Assembly: GCF_041434935.1 (NCBI RefSeq)
Contig: NZ_CP107964.1
Location: 3,534,001 to 3,598,000, forward strand
Direction of reading: 5' to 3'
From: Kitasatospora sp. NBC_00374
Lineage (GTDB): Bacteria; Actinomycetota; Actinomycetes; Streptomycetales; Streptomycetaceae
Length of the DNA stretch: 64,000 nt
Shown piece after piece: positions 51,464 through 59,255 of this stretch; within the stretch, counting starts at the first letter, position 1, and every line of letters begins with the position of its first letter. A model generated the notes under the pieces. That model was not told where the DNA came from. It saw only the letters and a list, made by a program, of their open reading frames with translations, and did no database searches. A program made the translations under genes and the position numbers.

Positions 51464-51479
51464 ACCGTAACGCGCGTAG
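51464..51479 (-). promoter_or_regulatory. Operator/promoter of the nucleoside transporter operon
   Basis: Minus-strand CTACGCGCGTTA (51479-51468), a one-base variant of the salvage palindrome, overlaps a -10-like TACGGT (51469-51464). The expected leader before the TTG start is about 40 nt. Confidence 0.6.
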
Positions 51480-51657
51480 AACACGGTTGGGTTACGGCCT
51501 GCCAGGGCATTCGGGTTGTTATCAAAATGTGGTCCGACTTCCGGATGAATCCGGACATAGCGCCACAGTTGCTCAACCGAATGTCACTACCGAGTGATAC
51601 CGGACAACCACCCTACGCCCAAGCCACCTCACCAGTCACAAGCCGCGCCGCACAAGG

Positions 51658-51685
51658 AGAGGGGCCCGCGAGCGCGGGCCCCTCT
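51658..51685 (-). terminator. Terminator of the amidohydrolase gene
   Basis: Exact 12-bp arms AGAGGGGCCCGC / GCGGGCCCCTCT with a GAGC loop, 25 bp beyond the stop codon. The rest of the 290-bp gap holds the upstream region of the lipoprotein promoter and no gene. Confidence 0.85.
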
Positions 51686-51709
51686 CACTCGGACAGCCGA
51701 TACCGCAGG

Positions 51710-52978
51710 TCAGATCCGGCCGTGCTCCAGCGCGAGCGACGAGAACAGCTCCACGCCGACCGCGATCGCCCGCTCGTCGACGTCGAAGTCGCCCTGGTGC
51801 AGGTCCCGCACACCCTTCTCCCGCGGCCCGCGCACCCCGAGCCTGGCCAGCGCGCCCGGGGCGTGCTCCAGGTACCAGGAGAAGTCCTCGCCGCCGAGGC
51901 TCTGCTCGGTGTCCTCCACCACCGGGCCGCCGCCGGCGGCGAAGCGGGCCGTCATCGCGGCCTCCAGCTGCGCGATCGACTCCTGCTCGTTGACCACCGG
52001 CGGCACGCCCCGGTGGTAGTCCAGCGCCCACTTGGCCCGGTGCGTCTCGGCGATCCGGCCGACCAGCTCGTCCAGCACCTCGGGCGCCTCGCGCCAGCCG
52101 GCCAGGTCCAGGCAGCGGACGGTGCCCTCCAGCTCGGCGTGCTGCGGGATCACGTTGGGCGCGGAGCCGGCGGCGATCCGGCCGAACACCAGGCTGACGC
52201 CCCAGCGCGGGTCCATCCGGCGGGCCAGCGCGGCGGGCAGCTCCGCGGCCATCCGGGCCACCGCCGTGACCAGGTCGGTGGTGAGGTGCGGCCGCGCCGT
52301 GTGGCCGCCGGGGCCGTCCAGTCCGAGCAGCAGCCGGTCGCAGGCCGAGGTGATCGCGCCGACCCGCAGCCCGACCCGGCCGACCTGGACCTTCGGGTCG
52401 CAGTGCACGGCGAAGATCCGGCCCACCCCGGCCATCCCGGCCGCCTTGATCACGTCCAGCGCACCGCCCGGCATGACCTCCTCGGCCGGCTGGAAGATCA
52501 ACCGGACCGGCTGCTTCAGCTCCCCCCACCGGGCCGCGTCCGCCAGCACCAGCCCGGCGCCGAGCACGACGGAGGTGTGCACGTCGTGGCCGCAGGCGTG
52601 GGCCCGGCCCGGAAGGGTGGAGCGGTACGGGGTGTCGATCTTGGCGTCATCGATCGGCAGGGCGTCGATGTCCGCCCGGAAGGCCAGGAACGGGGCGCCC
52701 GACGGTGTCCCGGCCGGAACGATGTCCACCACCATCCCGGTGCCCCCGGGCAGCACCCGGGGCTGCAGCCCGGCCGTCACCAGCCGTTCGCGCAGGAGTC
52801 TGGTGGTCCGGAACTCCTGGCGGCCCAGCTCGGGGTGGCGGTGCAGGTCCCGACGAAACGCGATCAGCTCGGCCTCGTAGGCCCGTACCCGTGCGCGGAG
52901 GTCCGAGCCCGGACCGGCCGGAGCACGGTTGTCGGCGGTGGCGAGGGCGGCCCGACCGGCGGGCTGAGGATCGTTCAC
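51710..52978 (-). CDS. M20 family amidohydrolase (N-acyl amino acid/peptide type)
   Basis: A 422-residue M20D metallohydrolase. Metal ligands and catalytic residues: ACGHDVHTSVVLGAG (His/Asp), FQPAEEVMPGGA (Glu-Glu), AVHCDP (His), GPGGHTARPHLTTDLV (dimerisation-domain His), and LGGEDFSWYLEHAPGAL near the C terminus. Related enzymes cleave N-acetyl- or N-acyl-amino acids such as hippurate or IAA conjugates. The GTG at 52978 was chosen as the first start before the helical N terminus; its ribosome-binding site is weak. It is transcribed toward the transporter operon. Confidence 0.9.
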   Translation of the reverse strand: MNDPQPAGRAALATADNRAPAGPGSDLRARVRAYEAELIAFRRDLHRHPELGRQEFRTTRLLRERLVTAGLQPRVLPGGTGMVVDIVPAGTPSGAPFLAFRADIDALPIDDAKIDTPYRSTLPGRAHACGHDVHTSVVLGAGLVLADAARWGELKQPVRLIFQPAEEVMPGGALDVIKAAGMAGVGRIFAVHCDPKVQVGRVGLRVGAITSACDRLLLGLDGPGGHTARPHLTTDLVTAVARMAAELPAALARRMDPRWGVSLVFGRIAAGSAPNVIPQHAELEGTVRCLDLAGWREAPEVLDELVGRIAETHRAKWALDYHRGVPPVVNEQESIAQLEAAMTARFAAGGGPVVEDTEQSLGGEDFSWYLEHAPGALARLGVRGPREKGVRDLHQGDFDVDERAIAVGVELFSSLALEHGRI

Positions 52979-53461
52979 CTCAACAAGAGTAGGCCGGTGG
53001 AGGGTTTTTGGCCCGACTTCTTCCGAAGTCGTCCCCGGATGGGTGCATACCGAACGCACTACTGGGTATGACATCTCGTTTCAGCCGCCTTCCCCGGATG
53101 ATCTCCGCCCTGTGCAACGAACGCCCGGCCGGACGGACACGGCGGTCGGGCGGTCCGTCCGGCGGCCGACCGAGCGGCCCCGGTGACCCGGCCGGGCGAC
53201 TCGGCGACCCTGCGACCCGGCGACCGGGCGGCCTGCGGGCACCGCGCTCCGGGCAACGGCTTCCCCACGGGTTCCCCACCCCGCGGTCATAGCCCGGCAA
53301 AGCTTTCGGACGCGCTCTTGAGCTGTGTACATCAGTGCCAATAGACAGCTAGCGCACAGTCAACTGCCGCACCGGCGACGGATGATCCGCCGCCGGGCCG
53401 GTCCGTCATGCCCTCACGAAGGGCGGCCGACGGACCATCAATCCGAAAAGTGGGGACCGAC
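52979..53461 (+). other. Divergent intergenic region, no gene seen
   Basis: About 480 bp between the amidohydrolase and protease genes. 53120-53240 is built of degenerate CGACCCGGCGACCGGGCGG-like units. 53290-53400 is less GC-rich and should hold the protease promoter. No convincing small gene or strong hairpin was found. Confidence 0.5.
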
Positions 53462-55540
53462 GTGCCAGCAGCACGCAACCGGCTCTCCCGGACCCTCGCC
53501 GCGGCACCCGCCGCCGCGCTGATCCTGGGAACCCTCGCGGTGGCCACCCCGGCCACCGCCGCCACCCCGGCCGACGCGCCGAACACCGCCCGCCGGCTCG
53601 CCGGGACGCACCCCGCCTGGGCCACCGCCCAGGCCGACCAGGGCGCGGTGGCCGACTCCGCCCCCGCGACGGCCCGGATCTACCTGGCCGGCCGCGACGC
53701 CAGCGGGCTCGAAGCCCTGGCCCGTGCCGTCTCGGACCCGTCCGCCCCCGGGTACGGGCAGTTCCTGAGCGCCGATCAGGCCGCGCAGCGCTTCGGCGCC
53801 ACCCCGGAGCAGGTCCGGGCCGTCACCGCCTGGCTCACCTCGGCCGGCCTGACCGTCGGCGAGAGCACCCCGCACTACCTCCAGGTCTCCGGGAGCACCG
53901 CGGCGCTGGCCAAGGCGCTGGGCACCTCCTTCCACAGCTACCGCTCGCCGGACGGCGGCACCCGGCAGGCCCCGGCGGACGAGGTCACGCTGCCCGCCGG
54001 GGTGGCCGGCTCGGTGCTCGCGGTCGGCGGGATCAGCGGCGCCGCCCACAAGGACGTCTCGCACGCCGTCTCGGTCCGCGAGGCCGAGGCGAGGGCCGAC
54101 GCGAAGGCCGCCGCCCAGAGCCTCGCCGCACCGGGCCTCGCCGCACCGGCCGCGAAGCCCGCCGCCACCCTGCCGACCGTGCCGACCTGCTCCGAGGACG
54201 GCTACGGCTCGAAGACCGCCAAGGGCGCGCCCGAGGGCTACGAGAAGAACGAACCGTTCGCCCCCTGCTCGTACACCCCGAGCCAGCTGCGCAAGGCCTA
54301 CGGGGTGAGCGACGCGAAGGTGACCGGCAAGGGCGCCCGGATCGCGATCATCGACGCGTACGGCCTGGCGACCATGGAGCAGGACGCCGACCACTTCTCC
54401 ACCGCGCACGGCGACCAGCCGTTCACCCCCGGTCAGTACCGCGAGTTCGTCACCCCGGACAAGTTCGTCCACCAGGACGAGTGCGGTGACTGGTCCGGCG
54501 AGCAGGCCCTCGACGTCGAGATGGCGCACGGCCTCGCGCCCGGCGCCCAGGTCGTCTACGTCGGTGCCAACTCCTGCTACGACGAGGACCTCAACGCCGC
54601 CATGGCGAAGGTGGTCGACGAGCACCTGGCCGACGTGGTCTCCAACTCCTGGGGCGAGATCATGCACGGCAAGAGCGGGGACATCGACCCCGCGGTGGTG
54701 GCCGCGGACAACCAGATCTTCCAGCTCGGCGCCGTCCAGGGCATCGGCTTCACCTTCTCCAGCGGCGACTGCGGCGACAGCTCCCCGGGCGCGGCCGCGA
54801 CCGGTGTGAACTGCCAGTCCGACACCAGCCAGGCGCAGGCCGACTGGCCGTCCGCCTCGCCCTGGGTGACCTCGGTCGGCGGCACCGCCCTCGAACTGGG
54901 CGACAAGGCTGGCCACTACGGCCACGAGGTGTCGATGGGCGACCAGCGCTCGGTGCTCTCGGCCGACCAGAAGTCCTGGGACCCGTACCCCGGCTTCTTC
55001 TACTTCGGCGGTGGCGGCGGCGTCTCCAAGGACTTCCCGCAGCCCTGGTACCAGCACGGCGTGGTGCCGGACTCGATCGCGCGCACGGCCGCCGACGGCA
55101 CCACCTCCGCCACCCCGCTGCGGGCCACCCCGGACGTCGCGATGAGCGGTGACCTGGTGGCCGCCACCCTGGTCGGCTACACCGCCGACGGCACCTACAG
55201 CGAGGGCGGCTACGGCGGCACCTCGGTCTCCTCCCCCGAGTACGCGGCCATGATCGCGGACGCCATCGAGGTGCGCGGCGGCCGGGCGATCGGCTTCGCC
55301 AACCCGGCGATCTACGACCGGGCCGGCAGCGGCGCCTTCCGCGACGTGAACGACTCCGCCGTGCACACCAAGTTCGGCAACGTGGTCGACCTCGGCGTGG
55401 TCGGCGGCACCCTGCGGGTGCGCCTCTACAAGCTGGCCGCCGACTACGGTCTCAAGGCCACCTGCGGCTACGACACCGCGACCGGCGTCGGCACCCCCGG
55501 GCGGGACTTCTTCTCCTCCTTCCGGCTGCCCCGCCACTGA
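53462..55540 (+). CDS. Secreted S53 family peptidase (sedolisin/kumamolisin-like)
   Basis: A 692-residue exported serine-carboxyl protease. Signal peptide about residues 1-35 (ending ATPATA-A). The pro-domain (to about residue 235) shows RIYLAGRDASGLEALARAVSDPSAPGYGQFLSADQAAQRFG, HYLQVSGSTAALAKALGTSF. The catalytic domain has Glu/Asp in GEQALDVEMAHGLAPGA, oxyanion Asp in SSGDCGD and Ser in GGTSVSSPEYAAM, followed by the Ca-site region near the C terminus. S53 enzymes are acid-active endopeptidases. The GTG at 53462 follows GTGGGGACC; an ATG at 53408 would add 18 residues before the signal peptide. Monocistronic, followed by a strong terminator. Confidence 0.94.
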   Translation: MPAARNRLSRTLAAAPAAALILGTLAVATPATAATPADAPNTARRLAGTHPAWATAQADQGAVADSAPATARIYLAGRDASGLEALARAVSDPSAPGYGQFLSADQAAQRFGATPEQVRAVTAWLTSAGLTVGESTPHYLQVSGSTAALAKALGTSFHSYRSPDGGTRQAPADEVTLPAGVAGSVLAVGGISGAAHKDVSHAVSVREAEARADAKAAAQSLAAPGLAAPAAKPAATLPTVPTCSEDGYGSKTAKGAPEGYEKNEPFAPCSYTPSQLRKAYGVSDAKVTGKGARIAIIDAYGLATMEQDADHFSTAHGDQPFTPGQYREFVTPDKFVHQDECGDWSGEQALDVEMAHGLAPGAQVVYVGANSCYDEDLNAAMAKVVDEHLADVVSNSWGEIMHGKSGDIDPAVVAADNQIFQLGAVQGIGFTFSSGDCGDSSPGAAATGVNCQSDTSQAQADWPSASPWVTSVGGTALELGDKAGHYGHEVSMGDQRSVLSADQKSWDPYPGFFYFGGGGGVSKDFPQPWYQHGVVPDSIARTAADGTTSATPLRATPDVAMSGDLVAATLVGYTADGTYSEGGYGGTSVSSPEYAAMIADAIEVRGGRAIGFANPAIYDRAGSGAFRDVNDSAVHTKFGNVVDLGVVGGTLRVRLYKLAADYGLKATCGYDTATGVGTPGRDFFSSFRLPRH

Positions 55541-55557
55541 CCCACCCCGCGGCACAC

Positions 55558-55597
55558 CGACGGCCCCGGGGGCGGACCACCGCCCCCGGGGCCGTCG
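55558..55597 (+). terminator. Terminator of the S53 protease gene
   Basis: Exact 17-bp arms (starting CGACGGCCCCGGGGGCG) with a 6-base loop GACCAC, 18 bp after the stop codon. Flanking CACAC/GTGTG can extend the stem. Confidence 0.9.
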
Positions 55598-55661
55598 TGT
55601 GCCCGGGTGGACCGCCTTGAGATGATCGGGTCCGGGCATCCGGACATCCGAAGGAGTGGCA

Positions 55662-56420
55662 ATGACCGAGCGCAAGGTGGCCGTGATCACCGGTGCCAGC
55701 AGCGGGATCGGGGCGGCTACCGCCCGGCGGCTGGCCCGGGACGGGTTCGAGGTGGTCGTCACCGCCCGCCGGACCGACCGGATCGAGGCGCTGGCCAAGG
55801 AGATCGCCGAGGACGGCGGCGCCGTCCGGGCGTACCCGCTGGACGTGACCGACCGGGCCGCGGTGGACGCCTTCGCCGCCGAGGTCGGCCCGGTGCACGT
55901 GCTGGTGAACAACGCCGGCGGGGCGGTCGGCGCGGAGAGCGTCGAGGCCGGCGACCCGGCCGACTGGCGGGCGATGTACGAGGTCAACGTGATCGGCGTG
56001 CTGAACGTGACCCAGGCGCTGCTGCCCACGCTGCGCGCCACCGGGGACGGCACCGTGCTGGTGCTCAGCTCCACGGCCGCGATGGCCGCGTACGAGGGCG
56101 GCGGCGGCTACGTGGCGGCCAAGCACGCCGCGCACACCATCGCCGCGACGCTGCGGCTGGAACTGGTCGGCGAGCCGATCCGGGTGATCGAGATCGCCCC
56201 GGGCATGGTGAAGTCCGAGGGCTTCGCGGTGACCCGGTTCCGCGGCGACGAGGCCAAGGCCGCCGCCGTGTACGCGGGCGTGGCCGACCCGCTGAGCTCC
56301 GACGACGTGGCGGACACCGTCTCCTGGGCGGTGACCAGGCCCGCGCACGTCAACATCGACCTGCTGGTGGTCCGTCCGCGCGCCCAGGCGGCCAACCACA
56401 AGGTGCACCGCGAGCTGTGA
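55662..56420 (+). CDS. Short-chain dehydrogenase/reductase
   Basis: A 252-residue classical SDR: NAD(P) loop TGASSGIGAATA, LDVTD, NNAGG, catalytic Ser in LVLSSTAAM and YVAAK (Tyr/Lys), and PGMVKSEGF. The Arg-Arg after strand 2 (VVTARRTDR) suggests NADP preference. It resembles YdfG-like 3-hydroxy acid dehydrogenases. The ATG at 55662 has AAGGAG at the proper spacing. Substrate unknown; no operon partner. Confidence 0.92.
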   Translation: MTERKVAVITGASSGIGAATARRLARDGFEVVVTARRTDRIEALAKEIAEDGGAVRAYPLDVTDRAAVDAFAAEVGPVHVLVNNAGGAVGAESVEAGDPADWRAMYEVNVIGVLNVTQALLPTLRATGDGTVLVLSSTAAMAAYEGGGGYVAAKHAAHTIAATLRLELVGEPIRVIEIAPGMVKSEGFAVTRFRGDEAKAAAVYAGVADPLSSDDVADTVSWAVTRPAHVNIDLLVVRPRAQAANHKVHREL

Positions 56421-56759
56421 CCGCACCGGCCGGACGGCTCGGCGACGGGCGCGCGACCACGCGCGCGCGCCGTCGGGTCGTCGGGTCGGCTGACAGGCAA
56501 GTGTCAACGTCACAACTTGATAGCTCGTTCGGGTGAATTCTGCGCGCCCTCTGCCCAACTGATGAGCCCTCAACTACCGTGGTGCCGCTGCCCGGCCCGG
56601 CCCTGTTCCGGTCGGCCCGGCCCCTTCTGCCTCGGTCAGTCCCACCACCCTCAGCACCTATCTTTCGTCACTGCCATCACGGTTCACCGGTGCCCTGGGC
56701 GTGCCATCCGCTCGCCCCCGGCCCCGACACCCCCTTCCCGCCCTCACGAGGAGGACCCG
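56421..56759 (+). other. Intergenic stretch with terminator-like hairpin
   Basis: About 340 bp between the SDR and OHCU decarboxylase genes. It starts with a GC-rich hairpin (56443-56475), then a less GC-rich segment with the inverted repeat CAAGT...ACTTG (56498-56519), likely the promoter area. No gene was recognised upstream of the AGGAGG at 56750. Confidence 0.5.
56443..56475 (+). terminator. Terminator-like hairpin after the SDR gene
   Basis: CGACGG-GCGCGCG on the left and CGCGCGCG-CCGTCG on the right, with a small bulge and an ACCA-type loop, 23 bp after the stop codon. Confidence 0.6.
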
Positions 56760-57305
56760 CTGGCCAGCGACATCCCGCCGCAGCGTCTCGACGCGCGGAC
56801 GGCACCGTCCCTGCTCGGGCTTCACCGCTTCAACGAGGCCGACGCCGGTGCTGCGGAGGAGGCCCTGCTGGCCTGCTGCGGCAGCCACCGCTGGGCGCTC
56901 CGGCTCACCGCCCACCGCCCGTACCCCGACCTGGAGTCCCTGCTCGCCGCAGCCAGCGAGGCCTCCTACGACCTTCGCCCGGCCGACCTGGCCGAGGCGC
57001 TGGCGGACGAGAGCTGGATGCCGCAGCCGCTGCTCGGCATGCGCGCGCCCGGCAGCCAGGCCGCGCACACCGCGCTGCGGGCCGCGCACGCCGCGTACGA
57101 GGCCAGATTCGGGCACGTCTTCGTGGTCTGCCTGGAGGGTGTGGTGCCGGAGGAGATGCTGGACACCGTGCTCACCTCGATCCGTACCCGGCTGGCCAAC
57201 GACCCCGACGAGGAGCGCCTGATCGCCGCCGACGAACTGCGCCGGATCGCCCTGACCCGACTGGAACACCTGGTCGCCACCCACTCCGCCCCGGCGGCCC
57301 GCTGA
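56760..57305 (+). CDS. 2-oxo-4-hydroxy-4-carboxy-5-ureidoimidazoline (OHCU) decarboxylase-like protein, apparent CTG start
   Basis: A 181-residue protein of the OHCU decarboxylase family, which in uric acid breakdown makes S-allantoin. Matching pattern: LLGLHRFNEADAGAAEEALLACCGSHRWALRLTAHRPYPDLESLLAAASEASYDLRPADLAEALADE and HAAYEARFGHVFVVCLEG...ERLIAADELRRIALTRLEHLV. No ATG, GTG or TTG lies in frame near the domain start. AGGAGG (56750-56755) sits four bases before CTG, which is the best start. The in-frame upstream extension (from 56517) is Pro/Cys/Arg-rich and unlike protein. No other urate genes are nearby. Confidence 0.8.
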   Translation: MASDIPPQRLDARTAPSLLGLHRFNEADAGAAEEALLACCGSHRWALRLTAHRPYPDLESLLAAASEASYDLRPADLAEALADESWMPQPLLGMRAPGSQAAHTALRAAHAAYEARFGHVFVVCLEGVVPEEMLDTVLTSIRTRLANDPDEERLIAADELRRIALTRLEHLVATHSAPAAR

Positions 57306-57356
57306 ACCCCGCCCACCGCCGCCGGGCCCACGGCTGCCGGACGCCGGCCGCCGGGC

Positions 57357-58073
57357 TCACCCGCGCTGGGCGGCGCGGAGCTTGGCCAGCTGGGCCCGGA
57401 CGACCTCGGGGTCGGGCTCGGCGGCCGGCTCCCGACCGGTGCCGACCGTGGAGAAGACCGCCAGCGCCGTACCGACCCGGGCCAGCAGGGCCCGCTGGGA
57501 GAGGGTGACCGCCCCCGATTCATTCGTCAGGGTGAACGCGGTGACCGCGTCGGCTCCCTCCGGGGTGGGCGTGTCGGCCCGGGTCAGCCGGTGCCGGGTG
57601 GTCACGGCCCGGCCGGGCGCGGCGCCGCCGCCGGCCGCGGAGGTGAAGCCGGAGCAGTGCGCCAGCACCTGCTCCAGCTCGTCCTGCAGCCGCTCGGCCC
57701 GCCCGGGCCCGAAGGCCAGCAGCCCGGCGTAGACCGCACCGTCCGGATCGCCCGCCCTGGTCACGCTCAGGTCCGCCTCCGCGGACGGCCCCGAGGCCGC
57801 CTTCCGGGGCGCCACGGCGTCCAGCACCGGCTGACAGGCGGGCACGTCGGCGGTCTCCCGCTCCTGGTCGGGGGCGGTGTCCTGGCCCGGGCTCATCAGC
57901 ACGACGGTGTACCCCGCGCCGAGGTCGGCGTCCGCGAGCGCGGCGGCCCGCAGCCCGCCCGCGTCCAGCTCCCGCCCGACGGCCGGCCCGTCGGCGGCGG
58001 GGCCGACCGTGGTGCAGCCGGCGGCGAGCGCCAGCAGGGCGGAGCAGAGCAGGCGTGGGATGCGGTCGGGCAC
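57357..58073 (-). CDS. Lipoprotein of unknown function
   Basis: A 238-residue exported lipoprotein: signal peptide RIPRLLCSALLALAAGC with lipobox LAAGC. The mature part (AAALADADLGAGYTVVLMSPGQD, CQPVLDAVAPRKAASG, GAVYAGLLAFGPGRAERLQDELEQVLAHCSGFT, HRLTRADTPTPEGADAVTAFTLTN, RVGTALAVFSTV) resembles the PknH-like sensor/extracellular domain pattern, with two cysteines that could pair; this is tentative. The GTG at 58073 follows GGAGGACC. Confidence 0.78.
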   Translation of the reverse strand: MPDRIPRLLCSALLALAAGCTTVGPAADGPAVGRELDAGGLRAAALADADLGAGYTVVLMSPGQDTAPDQERETADVPACQPVLDAVAPRKAASGPSAEADLSVTRAGDPDGAVYAGLLAFGPGRAERLQDELEQVLAHCSGFTSAAGGGAAPGRAVTTRHRLTRADTPTPEGADAVTAFTLTNESGAVTLSQRALLARVGTALAVFSTVGTGREPAAEPDPEVVRAQLAKLRAAQRG

Positions 58074-58319
58074 GGCTGGTCCTCCGGGAGGGGCGGGGCG
58101 GCGGCGAACCGACGCACCGTAGCGCAGCCATTCGGACACCCGGAGTGACAAATCGGCGATTCGTTAGCCCGTGAGTGCCTGTTTGATCACACCTGAGGCC
58201 CCCGGAGGCGGTTGCCGACACGGCGTCGATAGGATGCTGGCGGCCGGTGGACCGTACCCGGCCGGGCTGACCGACACCGAAGCCGGCCGAGCCCCCAATC
58301 CGCTTCCGGAGGGTTTTCC

Positions 58320-58700
58320 GTGCCGGCTGGAACGCTGTACCGCGGCCGGGAAGGCATGTGGAGTTGGGTGGCTCATCGAGTCACCGGCGTCCTCATCTTC
58401 TTCTTCCTGTTCGCCCACGTCCTCGACACCGCACTGGTGCGGGTGTCGCCCCAGGCGTACGACACCGTCATCTCGACGTACAAGACGCCGCTCGTGAACC
58501 TGATGGAGTACGGCCTCACCGCCGCCATCCTGTTCCACGCGCTGAACGGCCTGCGGGTCGTCGCTGTCGACTTCTGGTCCAAGGGCCCGAAGTACCAGCG
58601 GCAGATGCTGTGGACCGTCGTGGGCATCTGGGTCGTCCTGATGGCGGGTGCCTTCTACCCGATCCTGCAGCACACCCTTCGTACCTGGTTCGGGGGCTGA
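58320..58700 (+). CDS. sdhC: Succinate dehydrogenase cytochrome b556 subunit
   Basis: A 126-residue membrane subunit of complex II. TLYRGREGMWSWVAHRVTGVLIFFFLFAHVLDTALV (TM1 with Ser/Arg near the quinone site and haem-ligand His) is followed by TM2 (YGLTAAILFHALNGLRVVAVDFW, His) and TM3 (WTVVGIWVVLMAGAFYPIL). The GTG start follows GGAGGG. First gene of sdhCDAB. Together with SdhD it anchors the complex and binds menaquinone/haem b. Confidence 0.95.
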   Translation: MPAGTLYRGREGMWSWVAHRVTGVLIFFFLFAHVLDTALVRVSPQAYDTVISTYKTPLVNLMEYGLTAAILFHALNGLRVVAVDFWSKGPKYQRQMLWTVVGIWVVLMAGAFYPILQHTLRTWFGG

Positions 58701-58706
58701 TCCGCG

Positions 58707-59198
58707 ATGGCGAACGACATCACCGAGGACCTGGTGGTCCCCTCCGTCCATGCCCACACCGGCAAGGGCCTGGGCACCGGCAACCCCGCCGACGCCTTCG
58801 TGGTCGAGCCCCCGCGGGCCCGCACCAGGAAGACCCCGCGCCGCACCCGCACCAACTTCGAGATGCTCGCCTGGCTGTTCATGCGCCTGTCGGGTGTCGT
58901 GCTGGTCGTGCTGGTGCTCGGCCACCTGCTGATCAACATCGTCCTCGACGGCGGCGTCTCGAAGATCAGCTTCGCGTTCGTGGCCGGCAAGTGGGCCTCG
59001 CCGTTCTGGCAGTTCTGGGACCTGCTGATGCTGTGGCTGGCCATGCTGCACGGCTCCAACGGCATGCGCACGGTCATCAACGACTACGCGGAGAAGGACT
59101 CCACTCGTCTGTGGCTGAAGACCCTGCTGGGTGTCACGACCGTCTTCACGGTCCTGCTCGGCACCCTGGTGATCTTCACCTTCGACCCCAACATCTAG
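58707..59198 (+). CDS. sdhD: Succinate dehydrogenase hydrophobic membrane anchor subunit
   Basis: A 163-residue subunit starting 6 bp after sdhC. A 50-residue hydrophilic N terminus precedes three membrane helices: FEMLAWLFMRLSGVVLVVLVLGHLLINIVL, WDLLMLWLAMLHGSNGMRTVINDYAEKD and LLGVTTVFTVLLGTLVIFTFDPNI. His residues in HLL and LHGSNGMR are the expected haem ligand and quinone-site residues. Confidence 0.95.
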   Translation: MANDITEDLVVPSVHAHTGKGLGTGNPADAFVVEPPRARTRKTPRRTRTNFEMLAWLFMRLSGVVLVVLVLGHLLINIVLDGGVSKISFAFVAGKWASPFWQFWDLLMLWLAMLHGSNGMRTVINDYAEKDSTRLWLKTLLGVTTVFTVLLGTLVIFTFDPNI

Positions 59199-59255
59199 AA
59201 CGCGGCTCCTAGCGGCATCTAGTCGGTATCGAGACCGGACGAGGCTTAAGACCCC

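Noticed and set aside
56455..56471. (GC)n run as a Z-DNA or regulatory element
   Set aside because: It is explained as part of the GC-rich hairpin after the SDR gene.
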